Positions 26,723-37,000 of a stretch of 64,000 nt of DNA are shown piece by piece (the stretch's first letter is position 1; each line of letters starts with the position of its first letter). A program made the translations under genes and the position numbers. The stretch spans positions 22,098 to 86,097 of the forward strand of contig JAFCZJ010000005.1 of the NCBI GenBank assembly GCA_019314375.1, in the 5' to 3' direction. Under the pieces are notes generated by a model. That model worked only from the letters and a program-made list of their open reading frames with translations, was not told where the DNA came from and made no database searches. The stretch comes from Deltaproteobacteria bacterium. Its GTDB lineage: Bacteria; Myxococcota; B64-G9.

Positions 26723-28057
26723 ATGCGCAGACTTTTCCTTTTGCTCCTGCTGTGTTTGACCATGCTGGCCTGCCAGGATAAAAACGATCCGGCCAAGGCG
26801 ACCGGAGACAAGACCGCTTCGGCGATTGACGACTTTCCCGTCCCCGAGCAGCGCTTCGCCCAGGCGACGCCGCCTGCCCAGCACAGGCCCTTCACCCCGC
26901 CGGCCAGCGACTTGCCCCTCTATGTTTCAAAGGGTTTCGGTGCCTTGTTCGATATGGGCATGGCCGATCCCCGCGACTGCGCCTATCGGCAGGTGAAGGT
27001 GCGCCTGGCCGACTCGGAGGACGGGGACGCGGGCCTGCACGGCATCCACGCCTGGGTCTACACGCAGCCCAAGACGGGGCCTCGGGCCATCGCCTGGAAC
27101 GGCCTGGTCTATCCGACCGAAGAGCTGGGCCCGCCCGCCGACCTGGTGGCCGACGTGGAGGCCATGTTGATACGGGACAGCCAGCCCAGCCCCCATGGGC
27201 CCTACCGCCGGGGGCTTTTGCTGGAAGACTTCGAAAGCGCGTCCCATGAAGTCTTGCTGCCCGGCCGGGCAGCCCTGCTCCACCGCCTGGGCCGAGGCGA
27301 GCTGGCCCAGCGGGTCTGGGGGCAATGGGCCAAGAGCGTGCGCCCGGACCTCAAAGCAAAAATATTGCTGCCCATGCGCCACGACTTCATGTGGGCTTTG
27401 TTCGTCCGGGGCTTCGGTGCCCACATGCGCGGCGACGACGCCCGGGCCCTGCCCTATCTGCGCCAGTCCCTGGCGGCCTGGAACCATTCGGGCACGACCG
27501 TGATGGATGATGTCGCCCGGGCCGCCAAGTGGCTGTATCTGGATCAGCGCCGCCGCCAAAAGCAAAAGCCCCACCCCTCGGCTCTAAGCCAGGGACGCCA
27601 AGCCTTTGCCCGCCAGCAGGACTGGATCGACGCCTTGATCGTGGATCTGGAAAACGTGCGGCTTCGCCCCCGGGACGCCTCCCCCCGAGATCCCGTGTGC
27701 CTGGCCCTGCTGGACGAAGGCCCGGCCGCGGTGGAGGCCCTGCTGAAAACCCTGGCCTGGGACCCGCGCCTGACCCGCCTGGTCAAGCGGGAAGGTCCCA
27801 GGAATTTCCATCGCCGACTTTTTTTCACCCAGGACATCGCCTACGAGCTGCTGGTGCGCATCTTCGACTACAAGGACTTCCCCACCCTGCCCCTCTGGGA
27901 CGACATCTCAAAAAACACCGCGGCCCGCTACCGGGAACAAGCCCGCATCATGGGCGAGTGGTGGAAGCGTTACGGCCTCTTGAGCCCGGTCCAACGCAAG
28001 CTGAAACAATGGGTCGACGAGCTGTCATATTCCGACGTCTTGTTCGGCAGAAGATAG
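26723..28057 (+). CDS. lipoprotein of unknown function
   Basis: 444 residues; signal peptide with lipobox (TMLAC). Mature protein is Pro/Arg-rich and alpha-helical (DFMWALFVRGFGAHMRGDDA, RALPYLRQSLAAW), with a possible TPR-like section near 230-270. Very high GC at third positions compared with the toxin-antitoxin region just upstream, a sharp boundary to core-like DNA. No family recognised. Confidence 0.7.
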   Translation: MRRLFLLLLLCLTMLACQDKNDPAKATGDKTASAIDDFPVPEQRFAQATPPAQHRPFTPPASDLPLYVSKGFGALFDMGMADPRDCAYRQVKVRLADSEDGDAGLHGIHAWVYTQPKTGPRAIAWNGLVYPTEELGPPADLVADVEAMLIRDSQPSPHGPYRRGLLLEDFESASHEVLLPGRAALLHRLGRGELAQRVWGQWAKSVRPDLKAKILLPMRHDFMWALFVRGFGAHMRGDDARALPYLRQSLAAWNHSGTTVMDDVARAAKWLYLDQRRRQKQKPHPSALSQGRQAFARQQDWIDALIVDLENVRLRPRDASPRDPVCLALLDEGPAAVEALLKTLAWDPRLTRLVKREGPRNFHRRLFFTQDIAYELLVRIFDYKDFPTLPLWDDISKNTAARYREQARIMGEWWKRYGLLSPVQRKLKQWVDELSYSDVLFGRR

Positions 28058-28134
28058 CTGCGATGCGCGCCAGGCAAATGCGTCTTTTGTGGATCGCTTG
28101 ATCGAAATTCCCATGTATCATCGGCGATTTGGGT

Positions 28135-28163
28135 TTGACATGGATTGGGGCTCGGCATAATCT
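28135..28163 (+). promoter_or_regulatory. strong sigma-70-like promoter ahead of the second envelope operon
   Basis: Perfect TTGACA, 17-base spacer, TAATCT. The -10 ends only six bases before the ATG at 28170, so the transcript may be leaderless for the first gene. Confidence 0.6.
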
Positions 28164-28169
28164 GCCGCC

Positions 28170-28625
28170 ATGGGCGCAGCCAGCAACAGGCGCCGTTTTT
28201 GGGCCCTTGTTTTCTGTCTTGTGGGCTTGGGTTCGGCCTGTGGAACCGTGGATCCGGGTGAGGTGACTTTGGCCCGACCACAACGGCTGCCGGACCCGGT
28301 TCGTTTTGCTTCTGCTGTTCATCCTGCCTTGACCCAGGATTCAGGCTGCGCCGCGACTGAATGCCATGCGCGTTCGGCTTTGTTTCCTTTGCATACGGCG
28401 GATGCCTTGCCTTCGGATAGCGAGATTGCGCATCCCTTGGATTTGCCCGAGCCCTTTCGCTCCGATTACTACACGGTCTTGTCGCGGGTGAACTTTGATA
28501 ACCCGACGGCCAGTGTTTTGTTTCGCTGGGCGGATGGAGATGAGGCCGACCACCCTGGCGGTGATGCGCTCGACGCCGCAAGCCGACAGATGCTCTTGGA
28601 TTGGCTGGCCGGGGTTGGGCCATGA
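28170..28625 (+). CDS. small lipoprotein with CX4CH cytochrome c-like motif
   Basis: 151 residues; lipobox GSAC after a Trp/Phe-rich signal. The mature part has FASAVHPALTQDSGCAATEC followed by H, giving CX4CH rather than the canonical CXXCH, then SVLFRWADGDEADHPGG and a final RQMLLDWLAG helix. This layout is like the small c-type cytochrome-like domains found in Planctomycetota and Myxococcota surface proteins. Whether haem is bound is open. Overlaps the next gene by four bases. Confidence 0.65.
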   Translation: MGAASNRRRFWALVFCLVGLGSACGTVDPGEVTLARPQRLPDPVRFASAVHPALTQDSGCAATECHARSALFPLHTADALPSDSEIAHPLDLPEPFRSDYYTVLSRVNFDNPTASVLFRWADGDEADHPGGDALDAASRQMLLDWLAGVGP

Positions 28626-29401
28626 ATTGGGCCGTAAGGTTGTTGCTGCTGGGGACCAGCCTGTTTTTGTGCTCAGGTCTTGTTCAAGCTGCTGATTACT
28701 CGGCCCGGGATGTGCAACTTCGGGTCATGGCCACTTCGGTCCCCGTCAGAGCAGGTCCCGGGGGCTCGTATCAGGAATTGGGCCGGGTTGGGAAGGGACA
28801 AGTTTATCAAGCCCTGGATCGAAGCCCGGATGGTGCCTGGTATCGCATTCGTTTGGCCCGAGGAGTCAGTGGATGGGTTTTGTCCGAGTTGGTCTGGCCC
28901 TTTGAGGTGGTGGACGAAGGCGCAACGGCTCGAGCCAGGGGTTGGATGCGGCAAAACGTCCTGGGAAAAAGCCCGATAGGTGACGGTGGTCTGCGGTTTG
29001 CTTTCGCGGGCGGTGCTTTGGATAGCGATGGTTATTTCGCTCTTCGACTGGGTTATGCCCCGAGTCGACATTATGCCTTCGAACTTTTGGCCAGTCAGTC
29101 TTCCGGGGGATTGGGCAGCTTAAGTCTCTATGGTGCTGAGTTGGTCGTGTCCTTCGGTCCCTGGCGCTCTTTGGTGCCCTTTGCAGCGGTGGGCGGCGGG
29201 GGCGCCACCGCCCTGCCCCACCGCGAAAGTCGCCTTTTCGCCGAGCGCACCCTGCCCATGCTCATGGCGGGCGGCGGTTTGATGTTGGCGCTAAAGGGTG
29301 GGTTCTCTTTGCGCTTCGACGCGCGACGAGTGATGGTTTTTTCCGCCGACGAGACCTGGGGCATGGTGGCTTTGCTGGGTGGTTTGATGTTGACGTATTG
29401 A
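28622..29401 (+). CDS. exported SH3-like domain plus beta-barrel protein
   Basis: 259 residues from MNWAVRLLLL (ATGA overlap with the previous gene). Signal peptide ends near LVQAAD. Residues 30-95 are a bacterial SH3 domain (VPVRAGPGGSYQELGRVGKG, WYRIRLARGVSGWVLSEL), which often binds peptidoglycan. The rest (YFALRLGYAPSRHYAFELLA, LVPFAAVGGGGATALP, FSLRFDARRVMVF) is barrel-like with a final aromatic TY. The combination would tie the outer membrane to the wall. Confidence 0.75.
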   Translation: MNWAVRLLLLGTSLFLCSGLVQAADYSARDVQLRVMATSVPVRAGPGGSYQELGRVGKGQVYQALDRSPDGAWYRIRLARGVSGWVLSELVWPFEVVDEGATARARGWMRQNVLGKSPIGDGGLRFAFAGGALDSDGYFALRLGYAPSRHYAFELLASQSSGGLGSLSLYGAELVVSFGPWRSLVPFAAVGGGGATALPHRESRLFAERTLPMLMAGGGLMLALKGGFSLRFDARRVMVFSADETWGMVALLGGLMLTY

Positions 29402-29432
29402 ATCGGCCCGAAAGGGCTGCGAGGAGTCTGTT

Positions 29433-30089
29433 TTGTTGAGAATTGCCCGATGCGCGTTCCTGATGGTCCTTTGGCTGGCCTGCCTTGCGGTGCCGCCGGC
29501 GCAGGCCCGATGCCCAGAACCGCCCGAAACCGATCAAGGTGGACGGAAAGGTCTTGCCCAACGGCTTTTCGCCAAAAAACTGAGGCATGAGATTCATGTC
29601 TTCGGGGGGCTTTACGCCAGCGACTTGATGGGGACGGCACCCTATGCAGGGCTGAGTTACAGTTTTCATCTGAATGAGGATTTTGCTCTGGAAGCCGGCC
29701 TGGCTTGGGCCCATTTTGCCTCCAGTCTTCAGGGCCCCGTGGAAGATTTCACAGGCTACACCTTGCTGGAAAGCCATCATGCGATGATGTATTCGGGCGC
29801 TCTGGTTTGGCACCCCATTCACGGCAAGTTCATGCTCTTTCATCGATTCATTCCCCACTTTGACATCTACCTGAGCGCCGGTCTGGGCGTGACCGATAGC
29901 CGCAGCGCCAAAGGTTTGACTTACAATCTGGGTCTTGGCATCAAGATTTTCTCGACCTCCTGGATGTCCGTACGCGTCGATCTCAGGGATCACATTTATG
30001 TCCAACAGTTGATGGCCTCCGAAACCATCACCAACAACATTTCGGTGACCCTGGGAGCCGGTTTTTGGATTCCATTCGAAAACACCTGA
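29433..30089 (+). CDS. outer-membrane beta-barrel protein, GltA/GltB-like (second cluster)
   Basis: 218 residues, starting with TTG behind GAGGAGTC. Signal peptide ends near PPAQAR. Barrel strands match those of the 8929-9732 product: HVFGGLYASDLMG with FGGLSVDDIF, FMLFHRFIPHFDIYLSAGLG with WTLFNRVLGHADFYLSAGGG, and WMSVRVDLRD with WFAIRLDVRD. It opens the second Glt-like set. Overlaps the next gene by 25 bases. Confidence 0.8.
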   Translation: MLRIARCAFLMVLWLACLAVPPAQARCPEPPETDQGGRKGLAQRLFAKKLRHEIHVFGGLYASDLMGTAPYAGLSYSFHLNEDFALEAGLAWAHFASSLQGPVEDFTGYTLLESHHAMMYSGALVWHPIHGKFMLFHRFIPHFDIYLSAGLGVTDSRSAKGLTYNLGLGIKIFSTSWMSVRVDLRDHIYVQQLMASETITNNISVTLGAGFWIPFENT

Positions 30090-31405
30090 GCTGGGTTTGG
30101 CTCTTATTCTTCTGTGCCGGACTGCTGCAAGGCGCTTGCACGGCTGAGCGCACCGCGGCGCGCGAGGTCCTGGCCGATCCGCTCATGCGCTTTGGCCCGG
30201 CACGGGCCATCGATGCGCCGAACGCCCCCCCGGTCAGGGATGACTCAAGCTTGCCGGTGGACACGGTTCGCGCCTCGGTGGACATGAGCATGGAACCAGG
30301 CAGCGATGTGCAGGCGACTCACCTTGTGAGCGGGATAAGAACCGCCGTGGGCATCTGGGCGGGCTTGGGCTTAGAGGCCGGCTACGGCACCGACTTGGAC
30401 AAGCTCAAGGTCTTCAAACGAGACGGTGTGGCGGATCCGCTTCCTTTGGATCGTCTGTCCCACGGACCGGACGCAGCCATCGTCTACGATGACGGCACCA
30501 GTGTTTTGCGCTTGGGATATCGCTATCGCCACGCCTGGGACGGCGACCTGCATGAGCCCTCCATCCGCGCCCGGACCGCCGTCTTGAGACGAGATACCGT
30601 GATCGAGGTCGACTATCGCCACAAGCGTCAGGCTCTGCAAGTGGGCTCCGGGCATCACCCCGCTGAAGAGGCCGTGGATGCTAAAGCCCAATCGGATGCA
30701 TTCTCCTTGGCCCTGGAGCAGGGCTGGGTCCCTGGCTGGAACCTGCGTTTGGAAGTGCTCGGCCGGGTCGAGTCGGGCTTCTTGCAAGACCCTTATCGCC
30801 TGGTGTCTCTTTGGAGTCATCGGGCCGAAGACCTGCTCGATGGGCCGGCCGACACGCCTCGCTCGGAGGCCGAACGGCATCCTGGCGAACGTGTTCGTTG
30901 GGCTTCCATGCTGCGTTTGCGCAAAGCCATCCCCGCATGGGGCAGCGTGCTCGAACTGGGCATCGGCAGGGGATCGGGCTCCTGGCGGGTTGAACAAAGT
31001 CGGGCCCTGATCGGCTGGTCACAAAGGATGGGAAACCATGTTCGCCTGGGACTGACCGGCGGGGCCTACCACCAAACCCGGGCGTCGTTTTACCGTGACG
31101 ACTATCCGGCGGGTCCCCCAGGTGCCTACTGGAGCGCGGACCGAAGCCTGAGTTCTTACTGGGCCTGGTGGTCGAGCCTGGAACTCTGTCTGGGTTGGTT
31201 GGCCGGTGACGGGCGATTGATGGGCATGTTCAAGTACATCGATTTGCGCTTGGCCGGTCGCTTGCTGCGGGCGGATTACAATTTCGAGGGTCTGGATTCG
31301 GCCAACGGCTTTACGGATTATGCCGATGAGGACTTCACCGACCGGCAGGTTTTCGACGGCGCTTGGGTTTTTGGCGGCTTGTTTGTTTTCGAAGCTGGTT
31401 TTTGA
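30065..31405 (+). CDS. lipoprotein-signal beta-barrel, DUF4266/DUF3570-like
   Basis: 446 residues from a TTG codon inside the end of the previous gene; no ATG is available before the signal peptide. Lipobox-like LLQGAC, then AREVLADPLMRFGP, which resembles the small DUF4266 lipoproteins. The rest is a barrel rich in alternating strands (SVLRLGYRYRHAWDGDL, VRLGLTGGAYHQTRASFYRD, LRADYNFEGLDSANGF) that recalls DUF3570, commonly encoded right after DUF4266. If so this is a fusion. No counterpart in the first cluster. Family calls are tentative. Confidence 0.6.
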   Translation: MDSIRKHLSWVWLLFFCAGLLQGACTAERTAAREVLADPLMRFGPARAIDAPNAPPVRDDSSLPVDTVRASVDMSMEPGSDVQATHLVSGIRTAVGIWAGLGLEAGYGTDLDKLKVFKRDGVADPLPLDRLSHGPDAAIVYDDGTSVLRLGYRYRHAWDGDLHEPSIRARTAVLRRDTVIEVDYRHKRQALQVGSGHHPAEEAVDAKAQSDAFSLALEQGWVPGWNLRLEVLGRVESGFLQDPYRLVSLWSHRAEDLLDGPADTPRSEAERHPGERVRWASMLRLRKAIPAWGSVLELGIGRGSGSWRVEQSRALIGWSQRMGNHVRLGLTGGAYHQTRASFYRDDYPAGPPGAYWSADRSLSSYWAWWSSLELCLGWLAGDGRLMGMFKYIDLRLAGRLLRADYNFEGLDSANGFTDYADEDFTDRQVFDGAWVFGGLFVFEAGF

Positions 31406-32211
31406 TGAAGCGAGAGGGACACATGAAAAGGAAAGCTGGAAGCTGCCTTCCCAGATCTCCTACCTCAGCAGCCCGGGCTTCCAGATGTGCCTGTAATGCA
31501 AGGAGGAGCAGTAGATTCGGCCGGAGGCGTGGTCTCTCCACGTCGAGGACCGAATCTGCTGATTCGACGAAGCAGTACAGGTGCAGCTGGGAGATCCGGG
31601 GCCTTGCGGTCCTGTTGGCGCTATCCCTTTGCACGACGGCCACGGCGGGACCAAAAGACGGGGAAAAGACAGAATCGCCGACGGTCGCGGAGAAAAAGCC
31701 CATACAGCCCCTGGATCCCAAAGCCCTTCGCGAATTGGGTTTGGAGCACAGCCGCAGCCGGGATGCCCTGCTCGCGGCCGAGGCTCGACTGAGCCTTTTG
31801 GCCGAAAAACTCTTCGACAGTCGGCTGGAGGTGGTTTATCGGGGCGAGTTGGATTCTCCTTTCTCTCTGGCGCGGGTTGAGCTCTGGTTGGATGGCGGCT
31901 TGGCCTATCGCAAGGATTTCTCCAAAGCGCCAAGCGTTCAGATGCTCAAACTTTTTGACGGGTATTTGCCCCCAGGTTCTCATCTCTTGGAAGTGAAAGT
32001 CTTCGCGCATGGACCGAAGGCCGCCAAGTCCGACCTGCCCGGTTACGTGGCCGGCAGCGGCCTGGTGGTTTTGCTTAAGGAAAAAACACAGGGCAGTTTG
32101 GTTTTCGAGGCCGAACAAGATGGAGAACCGGCCGAAGCTTCGGATGCGGAACCCGAAGCCAGTTGGGACGTGGAAATCGAAGCGCGGTTTGAGACCCAGG
32201 CAAAGGAGTGA
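31405..32211 (+). CDS. exported beta-sandwich protein of the Glt-like cluster with abnormal N-terminus
   Basis: Up to 268 residues from an ATG sharing one base with the previous stop (TGATG); 31423 is another possible start. The real signal peptide (GLAVLLALSLCTTATAG) begins only near residue 66. Before it lies a Cys/Arg/Ser-rich stretch that coincides with a DNA hairpin (31471-31605). The mature domain (SRLEVVYRGELDSPFSLARV, LPPGSHLLEVKVFAHG) is like a family beside GltC genes in Myxococcota that is often mislabelled dihydrolipoamide acetyltransferase; no catalytic motif is present. It lies 10 bases before the GltC-like gene. Confidence 0.65.
   Translation: MKREGHMKRKAGSCLPRSPTSAARASRCACNARRSSRFGRRRGLSTSRTESADSTKQYRCSWEIRGLAVLLALSLCTTATAGPKDGEKTESPTVAEKKPIQPLDPKALRELGLEHSRSRDALLAAEARLSLLAEKLFDSRLEVVYRGELDSPFSLARVELWLDGGLAYRKDFSKAPSVQMLKLFDGYLPPGSHLLEVKVFAHGPKAAKSDLPGYVAGSGLVVLLKEKTQGSLVFEAEQDGEPAEASDAEPEASWDVEIEARFETQAKE
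31471..31605. repeat. imperfect long inverted repeat (hairpin) inside the 5' part of the gene
   Basis: Inner arms cagtagattcgg (31509-31520) and ccgaatctgctg pair over 12 bases with one G-U. Outer arms ccagatgtgcctgta and tacaggtgcagctgg pair over 15 with two G-U pairs and one mismatch. A cgtgg/ccacg stem closes the loop, and cccgg/ccggg sits outside. Looks like a MITE-like insertion or structured RNA. Confidence 0.6.
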
Positions 32212-32221
32212 CGCGGAAAAG

Positions 32222-34081
32222 ATGAAGATTGGAAGATACAGCTTCTTGCTGATCGTGGCGCTGCTCTTGGATTACGGCGTGGCCGGTGCCCAGATGCCTA
32301 CTTTCGGCTCCGCCGAGGCACAGCTTCGCGCCTGGTTGCTGCGCCAGCAAAGCGGCAAACAGCCAGCGACGCCCAAAGAGTTAGGCACCATTCTGCAGTC
32401 GCTTGAAATTGTCCGACTTGACGGAGGAGACAGGTCCGCGGCCGTCCGCTTCGGCGCTTTGGTGCTGGACCCCGCTTTTCAGAAACTGGCTGGGACGCCG
32501 GATTTTGATGCGGTTCGTTTTCATCTTGCGGCTTCCCTGGCCCGGCAAGGGGCCATGGGGCAGGCCCGGGAAATCTTGCTGGGCCTTTTGGCCGCCAAGC
32601 CGGCCTCTTCCATGCGCGCGCCTGCTTGGCGAAAGCTTTCCGACATCAGCCTGGCAAGCGGGCAATTGGATGCCAGCCTGGGTGCCCTGGCTCGACTGGG
32701 AAGTCTCAACGAGCCGGATGCAATCAGCGAAGTGGCTTATCTCAAGGGCAAGGCTCTGGCCTTGATGGGCCATACTGATGCCGCCCTGAGCGCGCTCAAG
32801 GTGGTGGAGCGAAACAGCAGACGATTTGCCCAGGCGGTTTTCCTGACCGGCGCGCTCAAACTGGAATCCGGCCAGGCAGAGGCTGCCGAGGACGCTTTCT
32901 GTCGACTGGTGCACCAGCCGGGCGATGGACGCTTTACTTTCTATTTTAACGAGATGACCGACGCGGTTTTGCAACAGACCTGGTTGGCCCTGGCCAGAAT
33001 GCGACATGACGCCGGTGAATTCGGCCGTGCCTTGGAAACCTACGCACGGGTCCCCGAAGGTGGGTCGGCGGGTCGTCGCGCTCTTTATGAATCGAGTTGG
33101 ACCTTGTTTCGTATGGGCCGCATGCGTGAAGTCAGGCTCCGCCTGCGGCGTTTACTGAGCGGCTCATTGCTTCCTTCGGAATCCCCTTCCGCTCGTCTGT
33201 TGTTGGCTTATGCAAGCTTGGGTGATTGCATGTTCGATGAATCTCGAAGCTTGCTCGACAGACTCGACAAAGACCTGGTTGGGGTTTCAGAAACCGCCGA
33301 CGACCTCCTGGGTGCCGGACTAAACGAGCCCTGGCCCTTGCCGAGCAAAGCCCGACATTGGATGCCGCTTGAGGCAAGTCAACGCCGATTGCAGGCCTTG
33401 GCCGACAAGATCCGCGATGCACTGATCCGGAGTCGCTTGGCCCAGGGGGCCTTGGCGAATTTGGCCCAGTCCGAACTGGAAACGTCCGTGCAACTTCCAG
33501 GGCAGATCAAAGCAGCGGCGCTTACCAGGGATCTGGCCAAGGCGCGCTCATTGCAGCAGCGCATCGCAAATCTTCGAGCACAGATCGGTTCGGCCAAGGG
33601 CGAGCAAAACAAACGTCAGCGATTGATTGAGCTCAGCCGCCAGGTTGACGAGGCCGCCCACCGGGCCCGGCAGGCCTTGAACAAGCTCAGGGGTTTGCAG
33701 GTGGGCAGTTTGCCGACGGGATTCGTCAAAGGCGCCGACCTGCCCGCGGCATATCTGCAGGCGGAGATGACGGCTTTAGCCAAATTGGGGGGAGACCTGG
33801 TGAAACAGCTGCAGCGTGTCCAGTCTCTTGGAAAAGACGACATTCGGCACCGCAGTTTTGAATTGTCCACCAAGGTTAAAGGATGGACCCGCCAGGCTGC
33901 CCTGGGGCGCATTGACGCAATCTTGGGTGAAAAGCAGGCCCTGGAGCTCGAGGTGCAGAACTTGGCTTTGGGCCGCTATCCCTTGAGCTTGCTTCGCGAG
34001 CTTATCGAGGCGGGGCAATTGGATGCCGATTTGGAGTACTGGCCTTACGACGGAGAAGAGTGGCCGGATGAGTTTGAGTAA
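32222..34081 (+). CDS. exported TPR protein, GltC-like (second cluster)
   Basis: 619 residues from MKIGRYSF; the frame is open further upstream inside the previous gene but not protein-like. Signal peptide ends near GVAGAQM. TPR-like helices to about residue 400 (AVFLTGALKLESGQAEAAED, RRALYESSWTLFRMGRMREV), then a long coiled coil (QIGSAKGEQNKRQRLIELSR) and the closing EYWPYDGEEWPDEFE. Homologous to the 7283-8881 product in repeat pattern and C-terminus. Overlaps the next gene by 14 bases. Confidence 0.8.
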   Translation: MKIGRYSFLLIVALLLDYGVAGAQMPTFGSAEAQLRAWLLRQQSGKQPATPKELGTILQSLEIVRLDGGDRSAAVRFGALVLDPAFQKLAGTPDFDAVRFHLAASLARQGAMGQAREILLGLLAAKPASSMRAPAWRKLSDISLASGQLDASLGALARLGSLNEPDAISEVAYLKGKALALMGHTDAALSALKVVERNSRRFAQAVFLTGALKLESGQAEAAEDAFCRLVHQPGDGRFTFYFNEMTDAVLQQTWLALARMRHDAGEFGRALETYARVPEGGSAGRRALYESSWTLFRMGRMREVRLRLRRLLSGSLLPSESPSARLLLAYASLGDCMFDESRSLLDRLDKDLVGVSETADDLLGAGLNEPWPLPSKARHWMPLEASQRRLQALADKIRDALIRSRLAQGALANLAQSELETSVQLPGQIKAAALTRDLAKARSLQQRIANLRAQIGSAKGEQNKRQRLIELSRQVDEAAHRARQALNKLRGLQVGSLPTGFVKGADLPAAYLQAEMTALAKLGGDLVKQLQRVQSLGKDDIRHRSFELSTKVKGWTRQAALGRIDAILGEKQALELEVQNLALGRYPLSLLRELIEAGQLDADLEYWPYDGEEWPDEFE

Positions 34082-37000
34082 AATACAGCACCTGTTTATG
34101 GCTTTTGGGCTCTTGGCCCTTTGGCTTTGCAGCCAGCCGGCTTTGGCGGCTGAGGCATCAGCCCAGCCCCGCTGTGCTCCTCAGCCTGGGGAGCCCGGCT
34201 GGCTTGAGTTCCAGTTGCAGCGAAAAGAAGGGTCCTTGGCGCAGCGGCGAAACGAAGCCATCCGTTTGCTGAAGCAGTTTTTGGCCGAACACCCCAAGGC
34301 CTCCCAGCGAGCCGATGCCCTCTATCGCCTGGCCGAGCTGAGTTGGGAACAAGCCGAGGCCGATCTTTTGGTCGCCATGCGGGAATACGAACGCAGGCTC
34401 GAGGAGTTCAGGCTCGGTCAACTCAAGAAACGTCCGCCCGAACCGAGTATCCAGCTCGATGCCTCCATTCTTATTTATGAAGAGATGTTGGAAAAGCACC
34501 CGAACTTCGATCGATGCGACATGGTGCTGTATCTTTACGGTTTCGCTTTGAATGAGCAAGGAGACGAAGACACGGCCTTGGCCATCTATCGTTCTTTGCT
34601 CAAGCGCTTTCCGCACAGTACCTTCGCGGCGGACGCCAATCTGGCCATCGCCGAGTTTCACTTCGCAAAGGCCCAGTACAAACCTGCCCTGAAGGCTTAT
34701 GCCCGTGTTTTGGCCTTTCCCAAATCGGTGCTTTTGGATCTGGCGCTCTACAAAACGGCCTGGTGTCATTTCAAATTGGGCCGAGCCAAGGATGCCGCCA
34801 AATTTTTCAAGCGGGTATTGGACCGCTCGCGCAAACAGAAAACAGAAGGCAACAAGCAGGCTTCGCCCGGCGGCGATTTGGAACGGGAAGCATTAGAAGA
34901 TCTGGCTTTGACTTTCAGCGAATACGGCGGCGCCAAAGAAGCCTACCTATTTATGAAGCAGGTGGGCGGCGAGCAGTACTCGATCCGGGTTTTGGAAAAC
35001 CTGGGCGAGGTCTTTTTTCGCCAGGCCCGATACGACAAGGCCATCGACAGCTATCGCATGTTGGTTCAGCGTTTTCCCTTGGCCAAAGACAGCCCGGGGC
35101 ACCAGCAACAAATCGCTTTGGCCTTTGAAAAGGAAGGCAAGCTGGAAGCCTCTTTGACCGAGCGCAATCGGCTGGCGGACAGCTATGGTCCCGGGTCTTC
35201 TTGGGCCAAGCATCACGCGGCCAAGCCCGAGGTCCAAAAGATGGGTTTGGGTCTCGCGGAAAACGCCTTGCGTTACGTCGCGATGGCTCGACACAAACAA
35301 GCCCAGAAAGGCACAAGCGACAAGGCCTACAAGAAGGCGGAGCAAGCCTATCGAAAATACCTGGAGCGATTCGGCAAAACCGAACAAGCACCCCGGATTC
35401 ACTTTTATCTCGGCGAAGTTTTGTTCAAGCTCAAGCGATTCGATAAGGCGGCTGAGCATTACAGCAAAGCGGTTCACTCCGGCAAAGAACAAGCGCTGAA
35501 ACAAGAAGCGGCTTATGCCGCGATTTTGGCCTGGGACAAACAAAGAGACTTACAGCCCAAGAATGAAAAGCCCCCGGCCAAACCTCAGGACTTGAGTCCG
35601 GCTGAACAGGGATTTTTGCGCACGGTGAATGAATTCACCAAGCTTGCGCCCGACGATCCCAAGCTTGCCCAACTTCGATTTGAAGTGGGTCGAATCCATC
35701 ATCTTCGGGGACAATTTCCCAGGGCGGCCAAGCATCTTTTGGCTTTGGTTGCGGCCAAGCCCAAGGGCGAATATTCGGAAGCGGCCGCGGACCTGGCCCT
35801 GGATTGTTATGCCAAGGCCGGCCTTTGGACCGATGTAGAACGCGAGGCTCGTCGTTTTGACAAGGAAGGATGGTATCGAGGCAAGGACTTAGGCGGTCTA
35901 CTCAAGGACATCATGGCCGGGGCTATTTTTCAGCATGCCGCGTCGAGGTCCAAAGCGGACGAGCATGGCAAGGCCGCGAAAGAGTACCTGCGCATGGCGC
36001 AGGAGTTTCCAAAAAATGAACGCGCTTCCAAGGCCCTGTACAATGCGGCGGTGGCCCAGGAAAAGGCGGGAGAGAAAGCCCAGGCGGTCAAGCTGTATCA
36101 GCGAGTCATCGCCGAATACCCCACTCGCGCGGCGGATGCCTTGTTCGTCATCGCCGGCATTCATGAACGGCAGTATGACTACCAACAGGCATCGGATAGT
36201 TTTGCGAAATTCAGCAAGCAATTCGACTCGGACAAGCGAGCGCAGGACGCCTTGTTGCAAGCGGCCTTGCTCCTTGGCGCTCTCGGACAATTCGACCGGG
36301 AAGCGGCCCTTTTGCAGGATTTCACCAAACGATTTGCGGCCCATGCCAAAGCGCCAGAAGCCCTATTTCGGGCGGGTTTGGCCCAGGAAAAAGCCAAAAA
36401 ATTCAAGAAAGCTGAAAAACTCTTTTTTGTCTATCAACGAAAACATGGTCTCAAGCTGGGGCATGCTCGAGAGGCCGGCCTTCATCTCGGACGCTGTCTT
36501 TTGGCGCAAAAACGTACGCGCTCGGCAAAAAAGTGGTTTGAACGATGCGGAAAATTCAAAGCCAGGCGCTCGCCTGCCGGCTCGGAGCTTGCCGCCGCTG
36601 CTGAATGTCGCTTCCTCTTGGGTGAGTTGGTTTTTGAGGAATACGAAAAGATTGTTTTGCGACCGCCCATGCGCAGGCTGGCCAAATTGTTGAACCACAA
36701 GGCCACCATGCTGAAGAAAGCGGAGGCCTTATTCGCCAAGGTGGTGGAGGCGGGGCATCCCGAATGGGCCTCGGCGGCTCTTTACCGCATCGGTGACATG
36801 TACTCCAAGTTTGCTCGCGCCATCTACGACGCGCCTTTGCCCAAGGGTTTGAGCGAGCGTGAATTGGAGATCTACCGACAAGAACTACAGACCTTGGCCT
36901 TCCCCATCGAAGACAAGGCGCTCAACGCTTTCGTCATCAGCCTGGGGGTCGCGCAAAAGCAACGCTACTTCAGCACCTGGAGCAACAAAACCTTGCAGAT

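Noticed and set aside
31471..31605. Integron attC site
   Set aside because: Hairpin-like, but no RYYYAAC/GTTRRRY ends and no integron integrase or cassettes.
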